Part shown: in pieces, positions 33,915-42,961 of the stretch
How the letters are laid out: every line of letters begins with the position of its first letter
Numbering within the stretch: the first letter of the stretch is position 1
Source: Fibrobacter sp. UWB13
GTDB taxonomy: Bacteria > Fibrobacterota > Fibrobacteria > Fibrobacterales > Fibrobacteraceae
Assembly: GCF_900177805.1 (NCBI RefSeq)
Contig: NZ_FXAX01000001.1
Coordinates: 868,001 to 932,000, forward strand
DNA: 64,000 nucleotides
Direction: 5' to 3'
Notes under the pieces: generated by a model
What the model was told of the DNA's origin: nothing
The model's database searches: none
The model's input: only the letters and a program-made list of their open reading frames with translations
Made by a program: the position numbers and the translations under genes

Positions 33915-36746
33915 ATGAGCAAAATTATCAGCCTTGATGGCGATTGGCAGATGATCTGGGACACGGAAGACACCGGCATCTCCAATCGTTGGTATGCAAC
34001 GTATCCTGAAAAAACACAGACTGTTAGCGTTCCCCACATCTGGGAAAGAGCTTTTGACAAGCTTTTGATGGCCCAGGACTGCGCATTCTATTTCAAGAGA
34101 TTCACGATTGACGACGAAAAGCAGGTCACAAAGCGCATTTTCTTGCGTTTTGAAAAGATTGCAACGCACGCCACCATCTGGCTTAACGGTAAACTTTTGG
34201 GCGACCACTTTGGCGCCTACACGTCGTTTGTCATTGAAACTCAGAAGGCAATCAAGCTCGGCGAAGAAAACATTCTCTGCATCCGCGTTGCAAACATGGG
34301 TGCAACGAACAGCCGCATCGACTTCGGTCGCGAAAGCAAGGAAGGCGCAAACGACCGCTACGCCCACCCGGGAGAAATGCCGGTTGGCCTCCCCTGGTCG
34401 CAGTATCCGTATGGCGGTATCTGCGGTCACGTGGACTTGATTCTCGGCAACGCCGCATTTATTTCTGATATTCACGTCGAACCGGACATGGACCAGGAAC
34501 GCGTTTCTGTCGAAGCATTCTTCAACAACCCGCGCGGTTACCAGTCTCGCCTCCGCATCCTCATGAAGAACCCGAACGGCGACGTTTACGAATTCTTCAA
34601 GGATATCAAGCTCGAAAAGGAAAACGCCACGCAGAAGTTCTTGCTTGGCATCAAGGACTGGAAGAAGGACAAGTGCGTCTGGAGTCCGGAACGTCCGAAC
34701 CTGTTCGCTATCGAAATGCAGCTTGAAATCAAGGGCGCTAAGGGCAAGGCTCCGGAATACACCTTCCCTGTCGTGAAGACTTTCGGCTTCCGCAAGTTCG
34801 ACTGCCTCAAGGGCGACTACTACATCAACGACTCCATCGTAAAGCTCATGGGCGTGAGCTACAACCAGCAGTGGAGCGAAGGCGGCCTCTGGACAGACCA
34901 GAACCCGGCTCTCGAAAAGGACTTAAACGCCGTGAAGGCAGCAGGTTTCAACGTCATCCGTTCTTGCGGCGCTCCGCTCAGCAGCACGGCTCTCGACATC
35001 TGCGACAGAATCGGTTTGTTCGTGTTCCAGGAATTCCCGATCCACACGATGCGTTCGACCGCACAGGGCCTCGAAATCACGAAAAAGCTCATCAACGACA
35101 TGGTGCGCGACCAGCACAACCATCCGTGTATCGCCGCCTGGATTCTCGGTTCCGAAAACGGAACGTTCATGCTCCAGAACGGTAACAAGCTTTTGAACGC
35201 TATTAGCCCGATCGACACCTGCCGCCCGGCGATTAGCAACTTCAACAGTATTTACCTCGACAACGAAGCAAACTTCCACAAGGATACGGGTAAGATTATC
35301 CCGGTTTCCATCGACCGTATTTCGCAGTACGCCACGATGCGCGTGAACCCGCGTTTAAACCCGAGTGCCGCTTACACGCACTACCTCGCCCACATGCTGG
35401 ACAAGGAAGACGAAGAACTCATGGTGCCGGATACGGGTCTTGGTGACAGCCACTTCCAGGATGAAGAAGAACCGATTTTGAACGATATCGAAAACAAGGT
35501 TTTGGTGACGCTCAAGAACAATACGCTCTTCCCGAAGCGCGCAACCACCATCGCCGGTCCTCGTAGCATCAAGAGCCAGAAGGCGATCAAGAACGAATTC
35601 AAATCTGTGGAAACGTTCGTCGACGATAGCAAGCTCTCCATTTGGCCGAACTTCGAATCGTTCAACGCCGATGTTTACCGCATTGCGCTCAAGAGCAAGT
35701 ACGACCAGATTACGGCATTCCAGAGCAACCCGCAGATTTCTGGTTTCTTCCTCGACCAGTGGGCCGACAACGGCACCGACTTCAGCGGCCTTAACGACGA
35801 AAACAGAAAGTCCAAGGGCGTCCAGAATTTTGCTCGTGAAATCACAACTCCGAGCCGCGTGCTCATCAGCGAACTGGAACACGTAGCCACACCGCAGAGC
35901 GAAGTCAGCTTCCAGCTCACGCTTTTGAACAACAGCCGTTTGGAAGATGTGGAAATCGAAGTTTCGCTCCTCGACGCTAAGGACAAAGTCCTCAACACGC
36001 AGAAGGTCATGCCCGAAGAACCTGCTGAAAAGAAGACTCTTACGCAGCTTGGCATTTGCACGTTGATGGCTCCGCGCGCAACCGGCATGTACAAGATTAA
36101 GCTCACGCTCAAGGATTGCGGCAAGGAAATCCATTCCAGCTACGAAGACTTGATCGTGATTGAACAGGCCGACGTGAAGGACGCCATGAGCAAGGTTTGC
36201 TTCTTGGATAACTATGACGAATCGAGCGATGTGCTCGCCGCTCTCGACGGTTCCGAACAAATTATCTTCACTGCAAACTTGAGTTCTTGGCCGGATGAAA
36301 TCTTGGAAAAGATTATCGAAGTCACGAAGAACGGCGGCAAGACGCTTTTGCTCTCCGACATGACGACAGAAGATATCGACCTCTTGAACCAGAGCCACAA
36401 CTTCGAAAACAAGATCGAAGCCCACTGGACCACAGGCGCAAACGAATTCAGCTTGCATTACTTGCCGAAGGATTCTCCGCTCCTCGCAGTGTTCGGCGGC
36501 AACGGTGTTCTCGACCACAACTCCGCATCGGCTATGCCGGGCATTTCGTTGAACGAGCTCGCTGGCGCTAAGGTTTATGCACGTTCCGTGACGCTCAAGG
36601 ATGGCGAAATCAAGACGGGTGTGGACCTGCAGCTCGTGCCGTTTGGCAAGGGACAGATTATGTTCAACCAGTTCAGCGTGATTGAAGGCTTGGAAACGAA
36701 CGCCCTTTCGGATGCTCTGTTCACGGCAATCGTGAACCTGCTGTAA
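33915..36746 (+). CDS. Glycoside hydrolase family 2-like protein, cytoplasmic
   Basis: 943 aa. The jelly-roll sugar-binding domain (about 1-180, ATIWLNGKLLGDHFGAYTSF), an immunoglobulin-like domain, then a TIM-barrel region carrying WILGSENG near residue 410, which aligns with the GH2 acid/base Glu. A later FFLDQWADNG resembles the barrel-end motif of beta-galactosidases. The nucleophile Glu is not obvious to me. No signal peptide is present, so it would act on imported sugars or glycosides. AAAGGA precedes the ATG. The neighbours (rplU divergent, proA downstream) give no substrate hint; beta-galactosidase, beta-glucuronidase and beta-mannosidase activities are all open. Confidence 0.8.
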   Translation: MSKIISLDGDWQMIWDTEDTGISNRWYATYPEKTQTVSVPHIWERAFDKLLMAQDCAFYFKRFTIDDEKQVTKRIFLRFEKIATHATIWLNGKLLGDHFGAYTSFVIETQKAIKLGEENILCIRVANMGATNSRIDFGRESKEGANDRYAHPGEMPVGLPWSQYPYGGICGHVDLILGNAAFISDIHVEPDMDQERVSVEAFFNNPRGYQSRLRILMKNPNGDVYEFFKDIKLEKENATQKFLLGIKDWKKDKCVWSPERPNLFAIEMQLEIKGAKGKAPEYTFPVVKTFGFRKFDCLKGDYYINDSIVKLMGVSYNQQWSEGGLWTDQNPALEKDLNAVKAAGFNVIRSCGAPLSSTALDICDRIGLFVFQEFPIHTMRSTAQGLEITKKLINDMVRDQHNHPCIAAWILGSENGTFMLQNGNKLLNAISPIDTCRPAISNFNSIYLDNEANFHKDTGKIIPVSIDRISQYATMRVNPRLNPSAAYTHYLAHMLDKEDEELMVPDTGLGDSHFQDEEEPILNDIENKVLVTLKNNTLFPKRATTIAGPRSIKSQKAIKNEFKSVETFVDDSKLSIWPNFESFNADVYRIALKSKYDQITAFQSNPQISGFFLDQWADNGTDFSGLNDENRKSKGVQNFAREITTPSRVLISELEHVATPQSEVSFQLTLLNNSRLEDVEIEVSLLDAKDKVLNTQKVMPEEPAEKKTLTQLGICTLMAPRATGMYKIKLTLKDCGKEIHSSYEDLIVIEQADVKDAMSKVCFLDNYDESSDVLAALDGSEQIIFTANLSSWPDEILEKIIEVTKNGGKTLLLSDMTTEDIDLLNQSHNFENKIEAHWTTGANEFSLHYLPKDSPLLAVFGGNGVLDHNSASAMPGISLNELAGAKVYARSVTLKDGEIKTGVDLQLVPFGKGQIMFNQFSVIEGLETNALSDALFTAIVNLL

Positions 36747-36829
36747 TTGGTTCGGCAGGCTCACCAACCTTATTAAGGTCCAGGTCCCTGAGCTCAGCCG
36801 AAGGGCCGAAGCGTATAATTAGTAATTAC

Positions 36830-36862
36830 AAGAGTCCCGCCCTGGTGCGGGACTTTTCGTTT
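36830..36862 (+). terminator. Terminator between the GH2-like gene and proA
   Basis: AGTCCCGC pairs with GCGGGACT around CCTGGT, followed by TTTCGTTTT. It ends about 15 nt before the proA ATG. Confidence 0.75.
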
Positions 36863-36877
36863 TCTATATTTGCTCTT

Positions 36878-38149
36878 ATGACACAGAATAACGTTAATTT
36901 GGAAAAATACTCTGACGAGCTCGCCAACAAAGCAAAGAACGCGAGCAAGAAAATCCGTACATTGAGCGCTGAAAAGCGCGCAGCCGTGCTCGCACGTGTT
37001 GCAGAAATCCTCCGTGCAAAGAAGCCGGAAATCCTCGCCGCCAACAAGATTGACCTCGAAGCTGCCGCCGGCAAGCTCGACGATTCCAAGATGGATCGCC
37101 TGACTTTGAACGATGCCCGCATCGAATCGATGGCCAAGGGCGCCGAAGAAATCGCCGCATTTACCGACCCGCTCGGTCGCATTCTTGAATCCCGTGAACT
37201 CAAGAACGGCATCAAGATTAGCCGTGTCGCTGTGCCGATAGGTTCTGTGTTCTTTATTTTTGAAAGCCGTCCGAACGTGACGATTGACGGCGCTTGCCTT
37301 TGCTTTAAGGCGGGCAATGCCGTGATTCTCCGTGGCGGAAAGGAATCACTCAACTCCGCAAAGTGCCTCGCCGGGATTTTCCACCAGGCTCTTGAAGAAA
37401 ACGGCGTCGACAAGGACGCTGTGCAGCTCGTGACCGAAACGAGCCATGACCTTGTGGGCATGCTCTTGCAGCGCAACGATTGCCTCGACCTCGTGATTCC
37501 TCGCGGTGGCGAACGTTTGATCCGCGCAGTCGTCGAACAGAGCAAGATTCCTGTCATCAAGCACTTCAACGGCATCTGCCATGTGTACGTGGACAAGTCC
37601 GCCGACATGGAAAAGGCTGTGAACATTCTCATCAACGCCAAGACGCAACGCACGGGCGTGTGCAACGCCATGGAATGCGTGATTATCGACCGCCACATCG
37701 ATGATGCAAACGTCAAGAAGCTCATTGATTGCCTCGCCGACCGCGGCGTGGAACTCTTTGGCAACAAGGACGCCCAATCGCATGACAGCCGCATCAAGGA
37801 TATCGGCGACGATAGCAACTACCATCACGAATACCTAGCTCTCAAGGCAAGCGTCAAGTTTGTCGATAACGTCGAAGAAGCCTGCGACCACATCGAAAAG
37901 AACAGCAGCCGCCACACGGAAGCTGTCGTTGCAGAAGATGCAAGCGTTCAGGACTACTTTGTCGCAAACGTCGACAGCAGCAGCGTCATGGTGAACGCCA
38001 GTACGCGCTTTGCAGACGGTGGCGAATATGGTCTCGGTGCCGAAGTGGGCATTTCTACGGACAAGCTCCATGCTCGCGGTCCGATGGGCGTCGAAAGCCT
38101 CTGCAGCTACAAGTGGATTCTCCGTGGCAATGGACAGGTTCGCGGATAA
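36878..38149 (+). CDS. proA: Glutamate-5-semialdehyde dehydrogenase
   Basis: 423 aa aldehyde-dehydrogenase-fold enzyme of proline synthesis, reducing gamma-glutamyl phosphate with NADPH. Diagnostic stretches: VPIGSVFFIFESRPNVT, GNAVILRGGKE, the catalytic Cys in QRTGVCNAMECV (about residue 262), and FADGGEYGLGAEVGIST near the end. The ATG at 36878 is chosen over an in-frame GTG 33 nt earlier, which lies inside the terminator hairpin. No proB is seen in the window. hisI follows after 46 nt and may be co-transcribed. Confidence 0.96.
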   Translation: MTQNNVNLEKYSDELANKAKNASKKIRTLSAEKRAAVLARVAEILRAKKPEILAANKIDLEAAAGKLDDSKMDRLTLNDARIESMAKGAEEIAAFTDPLGRILESRELKNGIKISRVAVPIGSVFFIFESRPNVTIDGACLCFKAGNAVILRGGKESLNSAKCLAGIFHQALEENGVDKDAVQLVTETSHDLVGMLLQRNDCLDLVIPRGGERLIRAVVEQSKIPVIKHFNGICHVYVDKSADMEKAVNILINAKTQRTGVCNAMECVIIDRHIDDANVKKLIDCLADRGVELFGNKDAQSHDSRIKDIGDDSNYHHEYLALKASVKFVDNVEEACDHIEKNSSRHTEAVVAEDASVQDYFVANVDSSSVMVNASTRFADGGEYGLGAEVGISTDKLHARGPMGVESLCSYKWILRGNGQVRG

Positions 38150-38195
38150 TTAGACGAAAGAACGGCGCGTTGCGCCTACAGACGAGAGACAAAAG

Positions 38196-38546
38196 ATGAA
38201 GTTTGAAGACTTAATCAAAGAAGTAAAGTTTGAAGTAGAATTCGGTGGCGTGAAGCTCGCACCAGCAATCGTCCAGGACGCCGACAAGGGCGACGTACTG
38301 ATGATGGCATGGATGAACGAAGAAGCGCTCCGCCGCACGCACGAATGTGGCGAAATGGTGTTCTGGAGCCGTAGCCGCAAGGAATACTGGCACAAAGGCG
38401 ACACGAGCGGAAACGTGATGACGGTCGTCGAATGGGCTGCCGACTGCGATTCTGACGCACTGCTTTTCAAGGTGCGTATGCAGGGTCCACAGGTCGCTTG
38501 CCACACTGGCGCTCGCAGCTGTTTCTTCAAGAAGTGCGAAAAGTAA
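38196..38546 (+). CDS. hisI: Phosphoribosyl-AMP cyclohydrolase
   Basis: 116 aa, stand-alone HisI domain without a HisE fusion. It opens the purine ring of phosphoribosyl-AMP in histidine synthesis. Metal-binding motifs are [25 protein letters not shown] and [10 protein letters not shown]. The ATG follows AGAGAC. It lies downstream of proA, an amino-acid synthesis pairing, although no other his genes are here. Confidence 0.96.
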   Translation: MKFEDLIKEVKFEVEFGGVKLAPAIVQDADKGDVLMMAWMNEEALRRTHECGEMVFWSRSRKEYWHKGDTSGNVMTVVEWAADCDSDALLFKVRMQGPQVACHTGARSCFFKKCEK

Positions 38547-38566
38547 GCAACGCCTTAAAAAATTTC

Positions 38567-38601
38567 AGCCTAGTTTGCACACGCAAGCTAGGCTTTTTTT
38601 G
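38567..38601 (+). terminator. Terminator after hisI
   Basis: AGCCTAGTTTGC pairs with GCAAGCTAGGCT (one G-U) around ACAC, followed by TTTTTTT. Confidence 0.9.
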
Positions 38602-38656
38602 TTTTAGAACTCATTTTTTTCGCAAAATGCGTTATGCAAAATGCGAAAAACTGCAA

Positions 38657-38686
38657 TTGTCAATATATGACATTTTCAACTATTAA
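38657..38686 (+). promoter_or_regulatory. Candidate promoter with dyad before the AbiE locus
   Basis: -35 TTGTCA (38657-38662) and -10 TATTAA (38681-38686) are 18 nt apart. The dyad TGTCA-ATATA-TGACA (38658-38672) overlaps the -35 and could be a repressor site. Confidence 0.45.
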
Positions 38687-38706
38687 ATTACAGTCGTGAG
38701 GTTCTT

Positions 38707-38859
38707 ATGCTGACGACATTCCTTATCATTTTTGCAATCCTTGCCATTTTAGGGCTTGGAGGTGCGGGCGAAGCCTGCGCCATAACGCTATTGCTACAAA
38801 TCCTCCCCTTCCTGATTATCATCGGGATTGTCTGTTGCCTATGGTTCTGCGGAGGGTAG
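38707..38859 (+). CDS. Candidate 50-aa hydrophobic protein upstream of abiEi
   Basis: Short frame starting MLTTFLIIFAILAILGLGG, with a second hydrophobic stretch (ITLLLQILPFLIIIGIVCC). Two membrane helices are joined by a short Gly/Glu turn (GGAGEACA). GAGG stands 6 nt before the ATG, and a promoter-like sequence lies 20 nt further upstream. It lies 77 nt before the AbiEi start. Small two-helix proteins of this sort can be type I toxins, holin-like proteins or orphan membrane peptides; which one is not decidable here. Confidence 0.55.
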   Translation: MLTTFLIIFAILAILGLGGAGEACAITLLLQILPFLIIIGIVCCLWFCGG

Positions 38860-38936
38860 AAATATCATAAATACATTCAAAAACATATTGATTTTCTCCA
38901 GTAAGTATATTATTTTTATAGTTATTGGAGGAAATC

Positions 38937-39512
38937 GTGATAAGGACTGCCTCAGAAATTCTGTCAACGCTGAGTCAAGAGTACAAACAACCGCAAATGA
39001 AATTGCGGCAAATGACTCTTCGTGGCGAAATTTTCAAGATTATCCGAGGACTTTACGAAACCGATCGGAACACGCCAGGAGAAGTCCTTGCCGGAGCCAT
39101 TTACGGACCGTCATACCTATCATTCGAATATGCCCTTTCGAGGCACGGACTCATTCCCGAACGAGTAAACTTATACACGTCAGCATCATTCCAAAAGAAC
39201 AAGAACAAGCTATACCAAACACCCTTCGGCGAGTTTTCATACTCCGACATTCCAACCGATGTATTCCCTCACGGAGTCAATATCGAAAATATGGAAGACC
39301 GCCCATACACTATGGCAACTTGCGAAAAGGCGCTTTGCGACAGGCTCTACAAGGAAAGCCCTATCACTAGCAAGCGAGCTATGGAATCATTTTTATTTGA
39401 GAATTTGCGAATTGAAAACGAGGACTTCAACAATTTAAATTTTAACTTTATCCACAAAATTGCACTTTTATACAAAAAGAAGAATCTTTACATTCTTTCT
39501 AAAATGAGGTAA
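38937..39512 (+). CDS. AbiEi-family antitoxin (type IV toxin-antitoxin)
   Basis: 191 aa. The N-terminal winged-helix region (QMTLRGEIFKIIRGLYE) and GEVLAGAIYGPSYLSFEYALSRHGLIPE match the AbiEi antitoxin/transcription-regulator family. GTG is the start: GGAGG lies 5 nt before it, inside the longer TTG-started frame. In studied AbiE systems AbiEi represses the operon through upstream inverted repeats and counteracts AbiEii without direct binding. It is followed after 2 nt by the AbiEii gene, confirming the pair. Confidence 0.88.
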   Translation: MIRTASEILSTLSQEYKQPQMKLRQMTLRGEIFKIIRGLYETDRNTPGEVLAGAIYGPSYLSFEYALSRHGLIPERVNLYTSASFQKNKNKLYQTPFGEFSYSDIPTDVFPHGVNIENMEDRPYTMATCEKALCDRLYKESPITSKRAMESFLFENLRIENEDFNNLNFNFIHKIALLYKKKNLYILSKMR

Positions 39513-39514
39513 AC

Positions 39515-40378
39515 ATGGCAAGTGTAATAGAATCAATGCTCACAAGATACAACTGCAAAAATGTATCTGATTACCGCAACGCACTCAAAGAAATTGCTCA
39601 GGAAGTCGCGCTATGCGGACTCTCGCGAGGCGGATTTTTCGAAAAAGCAGCTTTTTACGGTGGAACAGCCCTCCGAATTTTCTATGGACTAGACCGATTC
39701 TCCGAAGATATGGACTTTTCTTTAATCCAAGTCGACGAAAAATTTGAACTACCACATTATTTTGATATTCTTGAGCAAGAACTCCAAGCAGTCGGCTTGG
39801 AAATGACCGTCGAAAGCAAGATCAAATCCCTAGATTCTCCAGTGCAATCCGCGTTTTTAAAGGGAAACACCCTAAAGCACCTGCTGAAAATCATGCCAAC
39901 CAAACATTCACCATTGCCAATTCCAAGCAACGAAATTTTGAAAATAAAATTCGAAGTGGATACAAATCCGCCTGAATTGGCGACATTCGAAAACAAGTAT
40001 CGACTTTTGCCATCCCCTTTTGCAGTGAAGCTTTACGATAAGCCTTCACTTTTTGCAGGGAAACTCCATGCTTTGCTTTGTCGAGGGTGGAAGAACCGAG
40101 TCAAAGGACGTGATTTCTATGATTTCGTATGGTATGTTTCTCAGAACACTAGCGTTAATCTGCCACACTTGCAAAAGCGCATGGAACAGACCGGACATTG
40201 GAATTCTACAGAAATCTTAACAACTGCTAAATTGAAAACCCTATTAAAAGAACGATTCCACGCAGTCGATTTCAACGAAGCAAAGCGAGATGTCCAACCG
40301 TTTATCGCTGATTCCTCAAAGCTTACTCTATGGAGTACAGATTTCTTCTGCGCCTTAACAGACGAATGGAAGGGGTAA
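39515..40378 (+). CDS. AbiEii/AbiGii-family nucleotidyltransferase toxin
   Basis: 287 aa. The nucleotidyltransferase core is FYGGTALRIFYGLDRFSED with MDFS following, giving the GG-x-D-x-D-type metal site. A conserved AGKLHALLCRG and RDFYDFVWY follow in the second half, as in the family. AbiEii toxins transfer nucleotides, reportedly to tRNA acceptor ends, and block translation; some protect against phage by abortive infection. The gene is 2 nt after its antitoxin. Its last 56 bases are overlapped on the other strand by a small basic ORF. All motifs look intact, so the toxin is probably functional. Confidence 0.92.
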   Translation: MASVIESMLTRYNCKNVSDYRNALKEIAQEVALCGLSRGGFFEKAAFYGGTALRIFYGLDRFSEDMDFSLIQVDEKFELPHYFDILEQELQAVGLEMTVESKIKSLDSPVQSAFLKGNTLKHLLKIMPTKHSPLPIPSNEILKIKFEVDTNPPELATFENKYRLLPSPFAVKLYDKPSLFAGKLHALLCRGWKNRVKGRDFYDFVWYVSQNTSVNLPHLQKRMEQTGHWNSTEILTTAKLKTLLKERFHAVDFNEAKRDVQPFIADSSKLTLWSTDFFCALTDEWKG

Positions 40379-40583
40379 GCGCCCCATAAAAAGGGAAATC
40401 CCCCGCATCAGCGAGGGACTTCTTGTGTTTCAAATTTCTGTTGTACTTTGTCTTGTCTCGAACAACTCTTGTCCGTAACGTGGCTCCGTTTTGGGAGCCG
40501 TCTATGCGTCGCATGCGCATCGCATCGCTTTCTTTGGCAGTTTCAGCAACATTGCTGAACACTTTATCTTTCTTTTTAGCCAT
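40323..40583 (-). CDS. Candidate small basic protein, convergent with abiEii
   Basis: 86 aa from the ATG at 40583, which has AAGGAGG, the best Shine-Dalgarno in the region, 5 nt upstream. The first 55 residues are Lys/Arg-rich (MAKKKDKVFSNVAETAKES, RRIDGSQNGATLRTRVVRDK). The distal part is encoded by a terminator hairpin (40385-40418) and by sequence overlapping the end of abiEii. The true protein may therefore once have been shorter, with arrival of the AbiE genes changing its tail. No family is recognised; the basic character suggests nucleic-acid or ribosome binding. Confidence 0.5.
   Translation of the reverse strand: MAKKKDKVFSNVAETAKESDAMRMRRIDGSQNGATLRTRVVRDKTKYNRNLKHKKSLADAGDFPFYGALTPSIRLLRRRRNLYSIE
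40385..40418 (-). terminator. Terminator-like hairpin inside the small basic ORF
   Basis: On the minus strand TCCCTCGC pairs with GCGGGGGA (one mismatch, loop TGAT), followed by TTTCCCTTTTT. It lies within the 3' part of the ORF above and just past the abiEii stop. Confidence 0.55.
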
Positions 40584-40642
40584 GACAGCCTCCTTAATAG
40601 ACAAATTTAATATATTTCGTTTAAATAAAGAAGGGTTCTAAT

Positions 40643-41656
40643 ATGAAAAAGACTTACGCAGTTTTATTCGGTATGTTCATGTTCGTCGCTTGCAGCGAAG
40701 ACAATCCGACATCGAGTCTCGACAACACTCAATCCACAAAGCCTGCAACTCAAACAACGGATTTCGGTGAAGGATACACTTATGTCATCCCGATTAAGTA
40801 CGATGAAACAACGGGACGTGTTTACCAAGGAACATACGTTTGCAATTACCACCCCGATACAAAAACGTTTGCTTGGGAAGAATATCCAGAATCATTGGAT
40901 CCGGGTTCTTACAAGATTGTCGGTGATTCGCTTTGGATGGGGCCAGCCGAAAAGCAAGTTTCAGACAATCCGGACGAACAAGAGTTTCTTGACTTATACC
41001 GTAACTATGAAACGTTGTCGCTGAGCAATGACCACAATGATATTTACGGAACGTGGAAAGTCACCGGTTGCAAAAGACAACTCGGAGAAACTGATATCAA
41101 GTGTTCAAAATTCATTGGTGGTATGAGCGGAATCGCAAGAACCATGAAGATTACCAAAGACTCCGTTTATATCACAACGACCGTTGATACGGGCAATTTA
41201 GAACAAAATGATATCAACATCGGAGCCATTTTGGATCGCAATTTTGGTTATGATATTGGCGACGCTATCATCAAGCAACTGCTTGTTGAAAAAACGATAA
41301 CAAAGGAACCCAAAGAATTATTAAAGCAATCATTCTCTATCGGCAACCAACTTTTTGAAGTTACTTTGGCTCCAAAATTCGACGCTACAGGAATGAACTA
41401 CATTACAACGATGTCTAGCAATGGAAAGACTTGCACAAACACACAAAGATTGGGATTCATCAACGAGAAATTGTGCAAAGAAGAAAGTGCAGAATTTTTA
41501 TTGAGCGCTCGCGATAAAAGTGATGATCAATTTTATTATAAAGAGGGGCCTGTTGAAGGATTCCAAATCGATAACAGAGATGAATTCTACGAATGTACAA
41601 AAGGACTTCCTACAGAAGAAACAAAACAATTGCTGAACCAGTACGCTAAGAATTAA
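40643..41656 (+). CDS. Unknown lipoprotein, 337 aa
   Basis: A signal peptide with lipobox MFMFVACS is followed by a Ser/Thr-rich linker. The rest is beta-rich with paired Cys (GCKRQLGETDIKCSKF, TCTNTQRLGFINEKLC) suggesting disulfides in the periplasm or at the surface. I do not recognise the fold; phrases such as YGTWKVTGC recall lipocalin-like or META-type domains but not convincingly. It is monocistronic, divergent from the small basic ORF, and ends at its own terminator. Confidence 0.75.
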   Translation: MKKTYAVLFGMFMFVACSEDNPTSSLDNTQSTKPATQTTDFGEGYTYVIPIKYDETTGRVYQGTYVCNYHPDTKTFAWEEYPESLDPGSYKIVGDSLWMGPAEKQVSDNPDEQEFLDLYRNYETLSLSNDHNDIYGTWKVTGCKRQLGETDIKCSKFIGGMSGIARTMKITKDSVYITTTVDTGNLEQNDINIGAILDRNFGYDIGDAIIKQLLVEKTITKEPKELLKQSFSIGNQLFEVTLAPKFDATGMNYITTMSSNGKTCTNTQRLGFINEKLCKEESAEFLLSARDKSDDQFYYKEGPVEGFQIDNRDEFYECTKGLPTEETKQLLNQYAKN

Positions 41657-41708
41657 GGGAAATAGTTTAGAGAGTAAAAACAGAATAATCGTAAAATTCT
41701 AATTTAAA

Positions 41709-41740
41709 AGGAGAACTGTTTCAAAAGACAGTTCTCTTTT
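41709..41740 (+). terminator. Terminator after the 337-aa lipoprotein gene
   Basis: GAGAACTGT (41710-41718) pairs with ACAGTTCTC (41727-41735), followed by TTTTG. Confidence 0.8.
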
Positions 41741-41764
41741 GTCTTTATTAAAAGGTCTATCGGG

Positions 41765-42961
41765 TTGTCGCTCAATTTAGTTGAAAATATTCGCCATCAT
41801 GGTTTTAAGCGCCTGCTGCTTGCAGTTTCGGGCGGTTTGGATTCTATCTGCTTGGCGCATTATTTTATCAAGAACCGCAAAGCTCTTGGGATTGAATGGC
41901 TAGGGATTGCGCATGTGCATCACGGGCTACGCGAAGGAACGGCAGACAGAGACGCAAAATTTGTAGAAGAATTTGCAAAGTCGCACAATGTTCCTTTTTT
42001 CTTGAAGAAGTTGGATGGTGAAGCGCTGAAAGGTGCAGATGGTTCACTTGAAGAAAATGCACGAGACGCAAGGTATAAAGCGCTAACAGAAATTGTGAAA
42101 AGCATTGTCACTCTGGAGCCGACAGGCGATAGAGTCCATTATGCTTTGGATCCTATCGGGGCTTTGCCCCTCCAGGATGACGAAGGCTGCGCCCCCATAC
42201 CCCATAGCCCAATTGCTATCGTGACTGCGCATCATGCGGGGGATCAGGCGGAGACAGTGTATATGCGTCTCAAGCGCGGGACAACGCTAGCCGGGCTCCG
42301 CGGGATTCAAGAAGTAAGAATAATTCAGGATGACATCGTAATCTTTCGTCCGTTCCTGAACGTCACTCGCAAAGAACTCCTCACCTATGCTCGCGAGAAT
42401 GGTTTAAGCTGGTGCGAGGACGAAAGCAATGCGGATGTAAAATTCGCACGCAATAAAATTAGGCACGAGTTTTTGCCGAATCTGGAACGCGAATGTCCGG
42501 GGGCAATCCAACAGCTTTGCAAGATTGCGGGGCTAGCTGACAAAGCGTACGCGAAAGTGATGGCCAAATGCTCTAGATCCTTCGACTTCGCTCAGGATGA
42601 CTCAAGGGGATTCCCGCTCGGTGGCGGGCATGACAAAGATTCTCTCGTCTCTCGTCTCTCGTCTTTCGTCTCATTAGACAAGAAAAAACTCAATAAAATT
42701 CTACGCGAATACGCGGATGCAGATCTGTCCGAAATGTTCCGGTTGTGGCTCACAGAAAAGGGTTTTCGGTTCCCGATTGGCTTTTTCTACGGCCCTAAGG
42801 AGCCTGCCCACGTAAAAATCCCGGTCCGGGCGGTTTATCGCCGGCGTTCCGTCGTCAAAATAGCGCGTACTGTCTGGATTTGCGAGTTCAAGGACGCGCT
42901 TTCAGCCGCAAAATTTGTATCTTGCGAGAAGAAAGAAAAGGATTATAATGAATCAACCTAA
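41765..42961 (+). CDS. tilS: tRNA(Ile)-lysidine synthase
   Basis: 398 aa. The ATP pyrophosphatase loop SGGLDSICL is near residue 22, followed by HVHHGLR and [11 protein letters not shown]; the C-terminal domain is short. TilS modifies C34 of tRNA-Ile(CAU) with lysine and is essential. The start is TTG (AAAGG 8 nt upstream), since no ATG lies near. Two stretches do not look like TilS: residues around 135-150 ([15 protein letters not shown]) and 270-305 ([12 protein letters not shown], then a Ser-rich stretch from TCTCGTC repeats). Their DNA matches the dispersed intergenic repeats of this genome, so they are in-frame insertions. The end overlaps ftsH by 14 nt. Confidence 0.93.
   Translation: MSLNLVENIRHHGFKRLLLAVSGGLDSICLAHYFIKNRKALGIEWLGIAHVHHGLREGTADRDAKFVEEFAKSHNVPFFLKKLDGEALKGADGSLEENARDARYKALTEIVKSIVTLEPTGDRVHYALDPIGALPLQDDEGCAPIPHSPIAIVTAHHAGDQAETVYMRLKRGTTLAGLRGIQEVRIIQDDIVIFRPFLNVTRKELLTYARENGLSWCEDESNADVKFARNKIRHEFLPNLERECPGAIQQLCKIAGLADKAYAKVMAKCSRSFDFAQDDSRGFPLGGGHDKDSLVSRLSSFVSLDKKKLNKILREYADADLSEMFRLWLTEKGFRFPIGFFYGPKEPAHVKIPVRAVYRRRSVVKIARTVWICEFKDALSAAKFVSCEKKEKDYNEST
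42581..42601 (+). repeat. GCTCAGGATGAC repeat inside tilS
   Basis: 21 bases (42581-42601) are identical to 54421-54441 in an intergenic spacer. The core GCTCAGGATGAC also occurs at 19318 and 48582. Here it is translated as FDFAQDD within tilS. Confidence 0.8.
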
